From Epiperipatus broadwayi (taxonomy: Eukaryota; Onychophora; Udeonychophora; Euonychophora; Peripatidae), in contig JAQFVV010006270.1 of NCBI GenBank assembly GCA_028023455.1, positions 5,854,834 through 5,918,833 on the forward strand: a stretch of 64,000 nucleotides of DNA, given 5' to 3'. The position numbers were made by a program, and so were the translations under genes. The notes beneath the pieces were generated by a model. It was not told the DNA's origin and searched no databases. It worked only from the letters and a program-made list of their open reading frames with translations. This document shows positions 1-11,809 of the stretch, piece by piece. Numbering within the stretch: position 1 is the stretch's first letter; every line of letters begins with the position of its first letter.

Positions 1-40
1 GTTTCTGGCTTGTGGCCTTCGTCAGTGAGGAGCTTTGGAT
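1..40 (-). ncRNA. Hammerhead ribozyme-like motif, family A, truncated by window start
   Basis: On the minus strand the sequence reads stem I strand with CUCCUCA, intact CUGACGA core, stem II GGC/GCC with loop CACAA, then GAAAC at the window edge. The cleavage triplet and returning stem I strand would lie before position 1. Confidence 0.6.
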
Positions 41-548
41 CTGAGAGCACTGCATCTAGATCTTAGGATCTAATGCAACCCTCTAGCAAACACCTTTTAT
101 CTCTACTTAACTACAAAACTATGAGAATGAAATTGAAAACACAAAAAATATTTTCAATCTAAGCTCAATAGCTTATATAGTCATATCATGTGATGCTTAA
201 TATATCATTTTGTTGATCATTTATAAGCCAAAATAAATTTCAATTGCTATTGCCATTTTTACAATTTGTTGATAACACAGTAGAAATGGATGGTCATTTA
301 TATAAAATATAATCAGTTTTGAATCATTTCAATAACATTATGAACACTAATTATGTGTCCTTGCATTGATGGATCAATTACTTTTGCGATAAAGCACTAA
401 ACGGCACATGATCACCATTTCTTATGCTTGCACATAACTGTTATTAAAACAGTCAAAACTTCTCATACAGTAGTACCACTCAGTGCCAGCCAGAGTAATA
501 AATGGATGCCAGAAGGTTTGTGCAAAAATCTGCATCTAGTGTTTACTC

Positions 549-600
549 ATCTAATGTCCCCAGACTAGTTTCTGGCTTGTAGCCTTCATTAGTGAGGAAA
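549..600 (-). ncRNA. Hammerhead-like motif, family A, mutated core
   Basis: Same layout as the family consensus on the minus strand, with GAAAC, UA loop, GUC and UGGGGA intact, but the core reads CUAAUGA. The invariant G5 is changed to A, so this copy is probably inactive. The inverted junction with the plus-strand copy falls immediately beside it. Confidence 0.55.
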
Positions 601-800
601 TCCTAAGATCTAGGTACAGTGCTGTCAGATCTAAGGCTCCTCACTGACGAAGGCCACAAGGCAGAAACTAGTCTGGGGACATTGGATGAGTAAGCACTAG
701 ATGGGGATTTTATGCACAAACCTTCTGGCATCTATTGATTACTCTGGCTGGCACTGAGTGGAACTACTGTAGGGAGAGTTTTGCCTGTTTTACTTTTGTG
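601..800 (+). repeat. HHR repeat family A, plus-strand partial copy
   Basis: Inverted partner of the upstream minus-strand unit: aagatctagg block, ribozyme, then cactagatggggattttatgc, cttctggcatc and the terminal block ending near gagagttttgcc. The two copies form a head-to-head inverted repeat that meets near 600. Confidence 0.75.
629..687 (+). ncRNA. Hammerhead ribozyme-like motif, family A, intact core
   Basis: CUCCUCA precedes the core CUGACGA; stem II is a GCC/GGC hairpin with loop ACAA; then GAAAC, UA, GUC and UGGGGA. Proximal stem I pairs UCCUCA with UGGGGA. Distal stem I pairs AUCUAA with UUGGAU (one G-U), after an internal loop. Predicted cleavage is 3' of GUC. Stem II is slightly shifted relative to the consensus. 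Confidence 0.7.
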
Positions 801-884
801 TTATGGAAGACTGTTTATTATACAGTATACATGCATATATATATATACTAAGACAATAAAGCCAATTACGCAAAGCTTTAAAAG

Positions 885-1025
885 ATTATAAATGTAGATG
901 ATAACAATAAGCTATCAATCCCAAACTGTGTCAAGAAAACCTCCTTTATTGATAAAGGAGGTTGCCTTAATCACAGGTTGAGATTGTTGAAAGTTTAAAG
1001 ACTGATTGTTATCATATATATATAT
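885..1025. repeat. Palindromic fold-back repeat (copy 1)
   Basis: Imperfect inverted repeat centred on a perfect hairpin, cctccttta then ttga then taaaggagg. Outer arms also match: tcaatcccaaactgtgtcaag against the reverse of cacaggttgagattgttga. It resembles a MITE-like fold-back. Copy 2 lies at 1160-1310. Confidence 0.5.
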
Positions 1026-1159
1026 GTGTGTGTGTGCGTGTGTGTAATATTTTTGGTACAACTTAACATTTATAATTGCAGTTTCTAATGTTATAATTGA
1101 CTATTTATTAGTCTGCATTTAGAATATGTTATATTTACATGTTTAAAAAGGTTGTATCA

Positions 1160-1315
1160 ATAATTTCAATCTCTGTGGCCAAGTTGCAATCTTTAATGTC
1201 TATATAAGTATATTGGACCATTAATAAAGATGAGATTCCATCTTTATTGTTAAAAGAAGATTGCCTTGACAACAGTTTGAAATTGTTGATTGTTATTGAT
1301 ATTGGAATTGTCGAA
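1160..1315. repeat. Palindromic fold-back repeat (copy 2)
   Basis: Arms starting aatttcaatctctgtggcc and ending gacaacagtttgaaattg pair imperfectly. The arm sequence resembles that of the 885-1025 palindrome, so the two are probably diverged copies of one family. No coding capacity. Confidence 0.45.
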
Positions 1316-1599
1316 GTGTTGAATGGTGTTTAATGATATATACATGTATAATACTGAATAAGAAATGTGTCTGTCAAATAACTTGATAATAAAATAAAAG
1401 TTTATTGTGGTAAATGAGAAGAAATTAATAAAAGTATATATTATTCAACAGAAGTTGTGAGTATTGTTTAGATTAAGGTACATATTTCTCACGAATAATT
1501 TTTAATTCTAACAATTTGTAATGTTCAAGTTGAACTGAAAAGGTAAATCGAACTATAGGAATGTCTTAAGTACACTGAGGTAATCACTAAATGGAATTG

Positions 1600-2571
1600 T
1601 TTGCAGCATCATGCACTCAAAGTTCTAGAACAACATCGTACCAAAGTATTTGGTCCTTGCAGCAAACAACATCTATATGAGATAAGTAGATGATGTTTTC
1701 ATATGTACTTCAGAGAATCAGAATTATAATATACATGTAGCACTTGATAAAGCATCGACACTAGAATGGACTATTGAAAAGGAACATAAAAATTATGGGA
1801 TATCCAAAGAACCACATGAGAGCTGGACTTTAAAATGAATGTAAAACCGATCCAGATAAGAGGAGCCATTCATACCAGGTCTAAAGACTCACTTGAACAC
1901 AAACTTGCAGGCCTTAAAGGTTTTTTACATAGAAATAAAAATCTATACAAGTATGAAGCTGAAAGAGAGAAAACATAGAGTCTTGCATCAAGGATTTAAC
2001 AGAGCTCAGATACAACAGTAACACATTCATAAAAACAGTTGGAAAATCTTACATTAATATAAACAAAGTTGCAAACACTAACATTGACAAAGCATGAATA
2101 AGCTTATCTTATGTCCCTTGTATTGCAAGAAACCTTAGAAATATTTGCTTGGACACATAGAGTTAAGTTCAGATCACCTCCCACACTAAACCTATTAAAC
2201 AATGAAAAAGACAGGATACCTACTGAACACGCCCTCAAGTCAAATTTTTATGCCCCACCCCAACCTGTAGGTCTGTCTATTATGGTGAATCTCAGGTCAA
2301 CCAATTGGCAAGAATCACCCAGCACACATATTTATATAACAAAACTAAACAAAATCATGAATACAGATCAATCTTTTTCAATTATGAACTTACTATAGGT
2401 CACACCTTTTCACCATCCAATGTAAAAACAATATGTGCTGAGAGGGATGATAGAAAAAGAAAATATAAAGAGGCTTGGGCTATTGCAATGGATCCATATT
2501 CCATCAATAAAAAGGTCCTGTGTCCTATTACTGAAAAAATGGAACATCTAATCACTTCATTTACATATTGA
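1600..2571 (+). pseudogene. Decayed Penelope-like element: RT core remnant and GIY-YIG endonuclease
   Basis: Broken plus-strand reading frames match a Penelope-like element in the expected order. At 1680-1706 the frame reads R-stop-VDDVFIC, the reverse transcriptase (Y/F)xDD motif with the Tyr codon apparently turned into TAA. A stretch at about 1880-1960 reads SKDSLEHKLAGLKGF. Beyond 2150 come KFRSPPTL and DRIPTEHA, linker sequence before the endonuclease. At about 2270-2310 VYYGES then NQLARITQH gives the GIY-YIG signature (YYGE, then R and H). The C-terminus AERDDRKRKYKEAWAIAMDP and SINKK ends near 2540. Several frameshifts and stops make it non-functional. Known PLEs use this RT plus endonuclease pair for target-primed reverse transcription. 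Confidence 0.8.
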
Positions 2572-4650
2572 TTCACATTAATATAAAGTCATATTTCTAA
2601 CTGCATTTGTATTCAGCACTATGATTTTGACAGCGATTTGCCGAAAGCTGGCTCAGTGCATTTATGACTTTCTTATAGTTTGATTTACCTTTTCAGATTA
2701 ACTTGAACATTACAAGTTTGTTAGAATTACATAATTGTATGAAAAGAGTATATACTTTATATATTTTTTAGAATGGATACTTTTTATAATTCTGTTGGAC
2801 TGACAAATTTGTTATCTTCTTGCAAGATTTATGTTTCTGATCCTTGCAAAGTATCAGGAAAGGTAATTCAAAAAACATAATAAAACAAAATTGAAGAAAG
2901 AAAAATGTATATGAAAACAAAATAATACTGCTATTGTTTGTAAGTGGAAAGACCAATGAGAAGTTTTTACCATGTCAAATATGCATAAAGTAGAAATACT
3001 GAAGTAACAATTTATGATGGAAAAATTAGCTTGAATTTAACATTGTTAAAAATTATTAATGTTGGTATATCTGGTATAGGTCAATCCAACACTATCTCAC
3101 TATTCAGCATTATGAAAAATAATCAAATGGCCGAAAAAAGTTGGCATTCATATTTTCAAACTTTATATAGATGCAATAAAAAGTTTGAAGCTCAGAGAAA
3201 AATTTATACTATACCTGTTTGGAAGAAAAATGTCAGATATGGTAAAAAAAAGAGAAACCTGATGAAATTTTATACTATTTAGAAATTTTTAAACAATGTG
3301 ATAAAAATTGCAACAAACTAAACTGCGTAAAGTATACCCAAAGAAGAAACTTGAGAATTACGATTGTACAATAAACGAGGAAAAATTTGCACTTTGCATT
3401 TAACTGTGCTTTAAAGAATATAATCAATAACTTTATTCCTAAATTTCTAAACTGACATGATTTTGGTATCTTCTTTTTCATATTACCAAACAAATGATCA
3501 CTTAATGGTTGTATCAGGAGCTATTTTTGTAATTATATGTAGATTATATGCCAAATAAATCGCTTGTTTTTTGCTATCTTTCATTCTACAACAGAAATTT
3601 TCAAATAATTGGCTGTTTTTTGAAGCTAAAATTACACTTCACTAGTGCCTCAGACATGTATTTACCATGAGTCAATTTGTACATGACTTTTAATGGTAGA
3701 ACACACCCATACTTAGCTTCTCTGATGAACAGTCCACAAGATATTTCATAGTTGGCAATCAATACGTTAATGTTCTTTTTTCTCATTGGCTTTGTCTACA
3801 ATTCTAACATTTCACGTATTATGCTTAGAGATCATATGGTTATTAATTCATCAAATAATACTGTTTTCTGTTTGAAGTTTTTACACATCTCATTAATCCA
3901 TCTTATTATTAGTTATTACCATGAACTCTTTCACACAAATTCAATGAACTGAATACTTTTTAATTCATCCAAAATCTTTTCACCTTTGTTCATTTATGCT
4001 TCAGATGATATTTAAATATGATTTCATCATGGACCTATATTTGTTTTCTTACAGGTAGATTATTCTCTGAAGTTTTCATAGTTCAAAGATACAATTACTT
4101 TTTTCCTATGTTACTTCTTAATTCAACAACAAATATAGAGAATATCATAACCTAATTGTAAATTAGTAAATATTAGATTTTGCAACAATTGTTATTTCCC
4201 AAGCTGTTTACTTTTAATGTGGATGTCAGTCTTAAGACTTTAAAAATATTAAATAAAAAGATTTAATACATTATGAATCTACAAAAGAAAGGAAGTTTAT
4301 TGCCTTATTAATTTGTTATCTAAGGAGATACCTACTGAACTAAAGAAGAGAAAGAGAAAAAAAAAATTATAAAGAATTTTAAAACTTTTTAAATTTTCGT
4401 TTGACTTTGGTTACATAGAATATAGATGTAATATTTGTGAAAATGTATATATATATTTATAATTGAAAGTGCATGTAATTTTGTAAATAGTGATTGACAG
4501 GTATGCAAGTAATGACAAAACAGATACAGTGACAAAAAGTTGAGTTTATAACTTTGGATCAAGGTACAGGAGGGGGGGGGGCAGAAATTGAAGATGGTAT
4601 ATACTATAGTCAGTTCAGCATCGTCTGTTCTCATGGCAACCTATTTGTGA
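2572..4650. other. A+T-rich DNA, nothing recognised
   Basis: Short open frames occur on both strands, but their composition is low-complexity (Phe, Ile, Lys, Asn) with no recognisable domain, and I treat them as chance. A run of ten G residues occurs near 4571. Confidence 0.5.
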
Positions 4651-4679
4651 TTTCCTGCCGCCAAACTTTGTGAAGAAAA

Positions 4680-4927
4680 AATGCGATGGGTTTGATTGGT
4701 TAGTTTTAACGATTAGGTCATATGTCTGTATGCACAATGTTCATTGGTTAAAAATGTTATGAATATGCTAATTTTGACGTCAGAACTTTTCTATCACGTG
4801 ATCAATGGTCGCCATGTTGGCTCTTTCTTTGGGTGTTTACGGATCTTAAGAGAAACGTTCAAAAAAATTGCCGGCAATTTAATCAATTCACGGATTTATA
4901 GTTTATTAATTTGATATTAAGCTAAAG
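4680..4927 (+). promoter_or_regulatory. Candidate TATA-less promoter and non-coding first exon
   Basis: Several classical animal promoter motifs cluster here in otherwise A+T-rich DNA. CCAAT boxes in reverse (attggt) lie at 4695 and 4743. A full CRE palindrome TGACGTCA is at 4775-4782 and the E-box TCACGTGA at 4794-4801. A YY1-like element gccatgttgg is at 4811-4820. About 100 bp downstream is a strong splice donor, AAAG then GTGAGT at 4928. This is the layout of a housekeeping promoter with a short non-coding first exon on the plus strand. The transcription start and the downstream exons are not visible; the gene is unknown. Confidence 0.55.
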
Positions 4928-4933
4928 GTGAGT
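4928..4933 (+). other. Candidate 5' splice donor
   Basis: GTGAGT preceded by AAAG fits the donor consensus and lies just after the promoter motif cluster. It would end a first exon of about 100 bp. It is called from context only. Confidence 0.4.
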
Positions 4934-5439
4934 AACGTCTTAGTGCCTTATTTAAATACTTTTGCACCCATAAACCATTTACTTTTGAATTACGCGCTCA
5001 CTTGCTAGGGTTTTGAGGCTAACAGAGGTACTACACAATTCTGAAATTCCTGTTGGGGGTCGCCGTTGTCAAAGCTGTTCACGTTTGTTAATGACGAACA
5101 TTTTTATCATTTTAATTTTTGTTTTATACATCAATAAATATCCAGTTAATAGAAAATATAGCTGGGATTTCTGTCTAGGATTATTTTATGGAATAGTTGT
5201 TAGATATGTTCTGCATAAAAATAAAGCATGCAAAGAAGCCAGGGTAATTTTGGGAGGATAGTGTAGTTCCCCTAGTGAGTACCGCCTGCAACAGTCAGGG
5301 TAGTCTCTGGTGTTGGTGTTTATTAAATTTTTTTTAACCGGTCTTTAAACACAATGTATGTGTAATTATTATCACTTTTTTTGAAAGTTTGAATTTATTG
5401 CTGCTATAATATTAATAATTTTGTTTTACTTAAGTTAAA

Positions 5440-5530
5440 AATTAGTTGCCGCATCGCGCCAAATAAATATAAGATAAAGAAAAATGGAGGCTTTGCAATT
5501 TTTATGGACTACTACTTCCGTTCCTTTTTT
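5440..5530. promoter_or_regulatory. Possible second regulatory patch (E2F-like and ETS-like sites)
   Basis: tcgcgccaaa is the reverse of an E2F consensus (TTTGGCGCGA). An aaaatggagg element (YY1-like) and acttccg (ETS core) follow within 70 bp, in a locally less A+T-rich patch. It could belong to the 4.8-kb promoter region or be an alternative start. Evidence is motif clustering only. Confidence 0.3.
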
Positions 5531-7794
5531 GATTGGCGTTAAAAATATATGTTTGCTCACCATTCTTTAAAGAATATTGATATAACTGAAGTTTTAAAAA
5601 TTAAATAATCATCATTTAATTTTGCCAAATTATTTCTTTATACTACTGATTAATTCAATTTGCAGTTTTATGTTTTTCTTTAACATTTTAATATATAAAT
5701 GTCTTAAATATTTAAAAATCTATGTAAATATTGTTATTGATTTTTTTTTTTTTTGTAATCTAGGAGTCTAATATACAATTGTAACCAAAACTGTTTTATG
5801 TTGTGTGATGCTTAATTCAGTGTTTCTAACATTTAAAAAAAATAAATCATTTTAATACTTGATATAACTTTGAAAGTTGATGCTAATGTTGATATAACTT
5901 TTAGATTATCTACGTATGCCTATTAACGATTTATTTATTTTTGCCGGCGTTTAATTAATGAGTATAGACTCTCTCACACACACATATATATACAAACATT
6001 TATATCTGTAATAAAATATACTCTACGCTTAAACGCGGGTTATTGAAGCGGTTGTATACGTACATTTTTTTTTTTTTTTTAAATGCTGTTAAAAAGTTTT
6101 AGCCACACATTGCATTTATTATTTATTAGTAATTCATTTTTTTTTATTTATTAAATTTATGAATCTGTGCCAAGTTATGTCCATCCATCTCCATGGCTTC
6201 CTTCTCTCTTAACTTTCGCTCTCCTTTTTTTTCTATCTTTCTGTAAGGAAACGTCATTTAAATGAAGTACGTCATTGCATATACCATAATTCCATAGTAC
6301 AATCTTGTTTAAGGCCATGTTTCTCTTATTATGCATATCTAGATTTTATCCAATCACAGAACAGAATTGTACAGTACAATTGTCCAATCAGAACCTAACT
6401 ATCTAATCTGCCTATACAGAATTTCAGTAGGATAAATAGAATCAATAGTACAGTCAATTGTTTACTAGGTATAATATTCAATGTCTAGAATTGATAAATA
6501 TTGTGGGTTTTTTTTTTTAAAAAAAAACTTGAGCCCAAAAGTTTGAAATATCTCAAGTTAGAATTTGAGTATTGTTTTACTTACTATGATATAACCCTTT
6601 ATTTTCTATAGTATTTAAATGCTACAATATTTTTTAGACATAACACTAGTGATAAACTGATATAGAAATTAATATGAAATGATAGATTAACAATTGTTCA
6701 CTTAACATTTAATTGTATGTGTGTTGATAGAATAACCTAAGACATAAGAGTGAGATGAAATAGTATTTTCAATGGAGATATTGGCATTAGTAGTTGATTT
6801 AGATTAATTATTCAATATAGTTATTGATTACTGTTTAATGTTTCTTTTCTAATCCATATTAATGCAGAATGTTATATTTTTTAAATCTATGACATAATTT
6901 TTTTTATATATCAATAAGATTTAATAACTAATACAAACTTGCAAAGTTTGATCTAATGTTGACATTTTTAAAATTATATTAACGTATTTATGTATAGTAC
7001 AAGTTGAAAGTACTGTTGATTGATGGACAAGTTGAAGTTGGATTTTTAGCCTTTTATATCCCATTATTAATCTTGGAAATATATTAAGATTTCTTGTTCA
7101 CTTATTGAGATTATTTTTGTTTTAGATATTTATTGTAACAAATTTCAGAAAATTTTATTTCATTTTTGAGTTGCTTGCATTATTGTGTGTTATATATTTT
7201 ATTCACATGTGGATTTATTTTCATAATTCTCAAATATCAATTGTGAATCTAGTACTCTGTTTACAGGCTAATTTTCATATATAATGATTTGCATTAGATG
7301 TTGATATAGTAATGCTTTTGTTCTTAAACGCATGTTGATTGTTCAAGAATAGACAGATTTTAGGCAAAAAAAGTTATAGTTATTTTTAGGGGAAGTGCAG
7401 CAGACTTATGTAGAAACAGTAATGATTTTATGTGACTATGATTTAAACTTAACTTTAAGCACGTGTTTTCTAGTTAAACATTTTTTATAAAATATTTAAT
7501 TGCAAAACATGTTTCAATTATTGTGAATACTGTAAACTGCATTTAATAAGTTTTAAACAATTGAATGGTTTTAGATATCAAATTCTATCTTTTAATTATA
7601 CATATATGGTTTTAATTAGAAAATATAGCTGTCATTCAAGATTTAAAATTTAAGAAAATAATTCTCCTTTGGTATATTTAAAGCCAGAATTTCAGCCCCG
7701 TTACTACTTAGCAACTTTTTATTCTTCACACTTATTTAGAAATATTAATCAATAATTTTAGAGTAGTTTTTGATACATAGGATGTTTTCTGAAA
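5531..7794. other. A+T-rich DNA, nothing recognised
   Basis: Homopolymer runs and small palindromes only, for example aattgtacagtacaatt near 6366 and a T-run against A-run near 6507. No domain or repeat family was recognised. Confidence 0.5.
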
Positions 7795-7885
7795 GATCAC
7801 ATGATCATATCTCCAATACTAGCACATAATTGTTTATAAACAGGTGGCACTACTATATGGAGTTTTGCTTTGCTTTGTTTTCTGA
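7795..7885. repeat. HHR repeat family A, short terminal fragment
   Basis: The block atcacatgatca, cacataattgtttataaacag, followed by gtggcactactatatggag and ttttgc, matches the two ends of family A units joined together. No ribozyme segment remains. Confidence 0.55.
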
Positions 7886-9950
7886 AAGATGTTAAATATA
7901 TTTTCCGCATGTGACTTTTTTACTTTGTCCGACAATTGCGTTATAAAACTTTAAAAACATCAGATTTTGCATTGCTCTTTAAAATTTTGCCATGTTATTT
8001 GTTTATATTGTTAATCTTTTGCTTTGTAAATGTTTTTTTTTTTTGACTTTATTAAGATCTTAGTTGAAAATTGTTTTTATCGAGAACATTTCAAGTCATA
8101 AACATATCTTTGGATTTGATCAATATTTGCATGCAACTTTGATAGTGGATTTTAAGAGAATATTAAACCATAAGTGTAATTACAGCTAAAGTTTTTTTCA
8201 TATATGTGTAAATAGTGAGAGGTGGTACAGTTATCTCAGAATATGCCCATATTAATTCTTTTGGGTACTTTGTTACTGAAATTAGCGATTCTGTTTTAGC
8301 AATAATTTTAAGGTTTTTAAAAAATTGATTTTTATTGAATGTTAAAAATAAATTTAATAATTACATTTGTATATAATTGCATATTATTTTAAATTGTTTA
8401 TACTGATATTCTGGAATCTAACCCTATTATTTTACTTTTATCTGTAATTTGATAATTGTGTTTGAATTATTTTATATCATTTTGAAAATAATGTATTTCT
8501 ATTTCATAAAATTTTCTCTGAATAGCATAATAGCAAAATTAAAGCAGGTTATATTCTGAAAATTTTTATTTAAAGGTAGAAAAAGTATGTTTAATTGCAG
8601 TTTCAAAAAGGGGGATTTAAGAAGTTTCAGATTTAGAAAATAATTAATATTGATAAAATTTCATGAACTCAGATGAAAAGTCTCTCTGTCTTTGACTGTA
8701 AGAGAATGACTATCCTCCCAAAGAATAATCGCATTCTTTTGTGTGTGTGTGTATATATATATAGTCTTAAAGATGTATTTTCATTTTATAAAAAATTTGA
8801 CCAGAGATGTGGAAAATTAAAGTAGGAAAAGATTGGAAAAATGTGTTTTGTTATCTTTGATGAATTTTTTTGTAATTAGATGAAGTTATCTTTGATGAAT
8901 TTTTTTGTAATTAGATGAAAGTTTAAAAAGTAATATGGGAGAATATAATTAAAATAATTTTTAAATTAAATTGTTAATAGTATGATGGTAATACAGAAAT
9001 GACTTTTAAAGCTGTAAGTTGAATATACCACAAATGTGCATGCCCAACTGACAAATATTAATCGTAGACTAGCTCGCTTTAAAATTGAAATGATAGTTGC
9101 ATTAAAAAAATGCTTGTTACATTTCAACTGCTATTAAACAATAAAATTATCAATTTGGATTTTTAAGCTTATTATCTTATTGAGGCATATGAAGAAATTT
9201 ATGAAGTCACTGAAAAGAATAACCTAACGGCTTTCTCTACATAAAATAAGTTGCATGTGGAGCTTCGTTAACAATATAGAGATTTAACGACAGACCAACA
9301 AATGGAAGATTTAAAGATTGATGACTATAAAGGATGTACAGTTTTTGCTGAATGTGGTTCACTTTCAGACTTTTTTTTGTTGATATATTAAAAGTTTATA
9401 TGGATAATTGAAAAATGATATAATTCTAGTAATATTTCAAAGAGATGGGAATATTTTATCATTCTGAATAATGACAGAATTGTAATGATGGTCTTTAAAA
9501 TATATTTGTTTTTGTTTTCATTATCATTTATTCTATTCTGTATTATTGTTTAAAAATATATAACTACCAAAAGATATATGATTATTATCTATTTTGTTTT
9601 GAATATCTTTTGACATTGTCCATTATATAAATTTTTTCATTCTATTGATCTGTATATTTCTGAGTTCCTAGGTTTTTTTAATTCTTGCAAGCATTATTTT
9701 TTATATTTTGTCTTCATTTCTCTCTGGTATTCATATTTTGTTTAGTAACTATTGTTATTTATTCTTGATTTATTGTCAGGTTTTCTTTTTAAAATCATCA
9801 TTTACTATGTACTTATTTATTGCTTAATGTCTCCATTTTATGTTATTCATCTTCTAGTTATAACCTTTACATGTTTCTGTAATCATTCTCCAATTTCATA
9901 TTTCTCTAGCATAATCCTCATCAAGCAATTACTGAAATTGACTCAACAAT
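7886..9950. other. A+T-rich DNA with one small tandem duplication
   Basis: No genes recognised. A 35-bp unit beginning gttatctttgatgaat is directly repeated at 8850 and 8885. A GT/AT microsatellite lies near 8742-8762. Confidence 0.5.
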
Positions 9951-9959
9951 TTTTGGCCG

Positions 9960-10160
9960 AAAAGGTTTCTGAAACAGAATCCAATTATACACATATTTAG
10001 CATTGGTATCTTTTATATCCACTTTTTCATTTGTTTATATTTAAAAAGCTATCAGTTTGAAAAATTAATGTTTTTCTAGACCACTTGCAATATTTATCCA
10101 TCAAGTCCATGGGTTTTTTGTCTACATTATATTTATTTTTTATATAGTCTAAAAAACTTG
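9960..10160 (-). repeat. Dispersed repeat, possibly Penelope-related (copy 1)
   Basis: About 160 bp here resemble 14080-14240: both have tttctgaaa, aatcca, tatacacatattta, ccact, ttcatttgttt, then ctagaccacttgcaa. A partial match (cctagaccactttcaaatt) occurs within the PLE fragment at 11326, which suggests a PLE origin on the minus strand. This is a tentative assignment. Confidence 0.4.
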
Positions 10161-10779
10161 CATCATCATATCCTAAATGCAAATTTTTATATTAAACTCA
10201 AGATCTGAAATATAAATAGTATAAACTTATGAAGGTTGTTAAGGTTTATTTGCATTTATCAAGACATCACTGTTACTGCGTAATGTATCACTTTCCTCAT
10301 GCAGGATGCTTATGAAACCAAATCTTATTTATATTTATAACATTTTTTATTATATATTAACTACTGTGGTTAGTTGTTTACATATAAAAAACTCTTAAGA
10401 GTTCTTAATATTGAATGTGCACAAGGATAATTACAAATTAATTCTTCACATGATATTTATTTTATTTTTCTGAAGATTATATTTGCTAAAATTGTTTGAT
10501 TTTTTTCGTGGTATTTCATATGAACTAAAAACTTGTAGTTATGTATCCCTTATACAGGTCTTGATATAAAAGGAAATCTGAAGATCATGTATATAATAGC
10601 ACAAGTACTTGATAAAATATCTAGTTTTTTATTGCACTTATTAAGCAATTGACATAACTGTTCAATGTATTGCTTTTCAGCCTTATGATTAGATTAGAGA
10701 TCTCCTATATGCAGAATATTTCTGAAACCAAATCCATTAACATTTTTATTAATTTTATACCAAAATTGTTTTAATAACA
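10161..10779. other. A+T-rich DNA with faint repeat traces
   Basis: Two short stretches (near 10312 and 10725) echo the tgaaaccaaatcc segment of the repeat at 9960-10160. Nothing else was recognised. Confidence 0.4.
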
Positions 10780-11490
10780 CGCTGATGCGTTGCGGTGAAA
10801 CTTTTCTATATAATAATTTCTGTAGGCTTTCTATATCATAATTTCTGCAGAGTAAGCGCTTTCAGAGTTTTGTTACTCCATAATCATAGTCTCTTAGATT
10901 ATTAACGTCATTATATGCAAATGTATGCAAAACTATCTCCTATACTATCCATTTTCTGGAAATGTCAAAACAAGTGTCTTTTCTATTTATTGAGTTGATA
11001 TTATTGGTGATAAAACAAGCTTCCTTGATTTTTTTCTTGATGTCATTCCTTTCTGCGCATAATATATCAGCCTTGAAGGGTTCAAATCTGTGGGTGAGCT
11101 CTTGCTGGTGGTTAGCAAATACAGAACTACCTTCTTTTTTGGTTATTGCTCTTGTATATGTGCATTTGTGTTGAGCCAATCTATTGCCATTTGTGGCAGG
11201 AGTTTCACCATAATAAACAGCATCACATCCCATTTAAGGGCACACAATTCTATATACTACCTGGGAGATTGCTTCTCTTGTTTATATATATATAAAGCTG
11301 TTAAATTCTTAATCGTGAATATATCCTAGACCACTTTCAAATTCATCTATCCTAATCGTGTTTTTTTTAATTTTGTCTTGTTAAACATTATGTTCATTAA
11401 TGTATATTCTTTGCAAAATTTGACTGCTTTTTTAGGAATTCCATCAGTGTTATGAGATAGTGTGGAGAGTGGTGGGTCGTGTGAAATACA
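10780..11490 (-). pseudogene. Penelope-like element 3' end with GIY-YIG endonuclease
   Basis: The minus strand encodes a readable GIY-YIG endonuclease segment (10940-11233, 97 codons open). It contains VYYGETPATNGNRLAQHK, then LTHRFEPFKADILCAERND, IKKKIKEACFITNN and SINRKDTCFDISRKW. YYGE plus the downstream Arg and His fit the catalytic signature. Upstream in the same direction VVYRIVCP (about 11240-11265) and DPPLSTLSHNTDGIPKKAVKF (about 11430-11490) continue the element in a shifted frame. Downstream is a 3' tail with tatgcaaatgtatgcaaa and aagcgctttc, shared with the copies at 17.5 and 58.3 kb. It is 5'-truncated; the RT domain is not visible here. Confidence 0.8.
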
Positions 11491-11809
11491 GACTATGTAT
11501 TTGTTTTTGTTTTTTTATTGATGTAGGTATCATAGCATTTTACAACATATATATATATATATGTAAAACAAAAAGATTGCAACACATTTAGTGAAGAGGT
11601 ATACTTTAAGTATAATTCTAAGATGTAAAAATATAAAACATTTATGAAAAAAATTTGAACATATATATTACAAAATAAAAATTATAAAAATAGTAAATGA
11701 AAAAATATTTTTGAATATAAATATCATAAAAGTGTAATTGGTTAATACTGTTTGGGTAGTAAGAAATTATTTTAATTAGTATAAGGTTTGCATTTGTTTA
11801 TTATTAACA

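Larger units (their letters stand above)
1..600 (-). repeat. HHR repeat family A, minus-strand tandem (about 1.1-1.3 units), cut by window edge
   Basis: Family A repeat read on the minus strand. It carries the recurring landmarks: ribozyme segment (1-40), the ctagatcttaggatctaa palindrome (54-71), the block with gaaattgaaaacac and caatctaagctcaatagc (126-173), then the end block with catgatcacc and gatgccagaagg (around 408-516), followed by a second ribozyme segment at 549-597. Positions 211-380 fit the other copies poorly and may be an insertion or decayed. A plus-strand copy follows directly. I infer a non-autonomous element with no protein-coding capacity. Confidence 0.75.

Noticed and set aside
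601-800. Family A repeats as ordinary MITEs
   Set aside because: Inverted partners exist, but tandem units, variable junctions and a conserved ribozyme do not fit a cut-and-paste DNA transposon. No consistent target-site duplication was seen.
4571-4580. G-runs (also near 33462) as G-quadruplex elements
   Set aside because: Single homopolymer runs without the four separated G tracts; probably simple-sequence noise.
5013-5261. 82-codon open frame just downstream of the candidate promoter
   Set aside because: No recognisable domain, and it begins beyond the predicted splice donor. Hydrophobic content is expected by chance in A+T-rich DNA. It could be intronic.
10782-10806. ctgatgcgttgcggtgaaac as a hammerhead core
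   Set aside because: Lacks the A9 position after CUGAUG, has no GUC-like triplet at the right place and is antisense to the PLE remnant.
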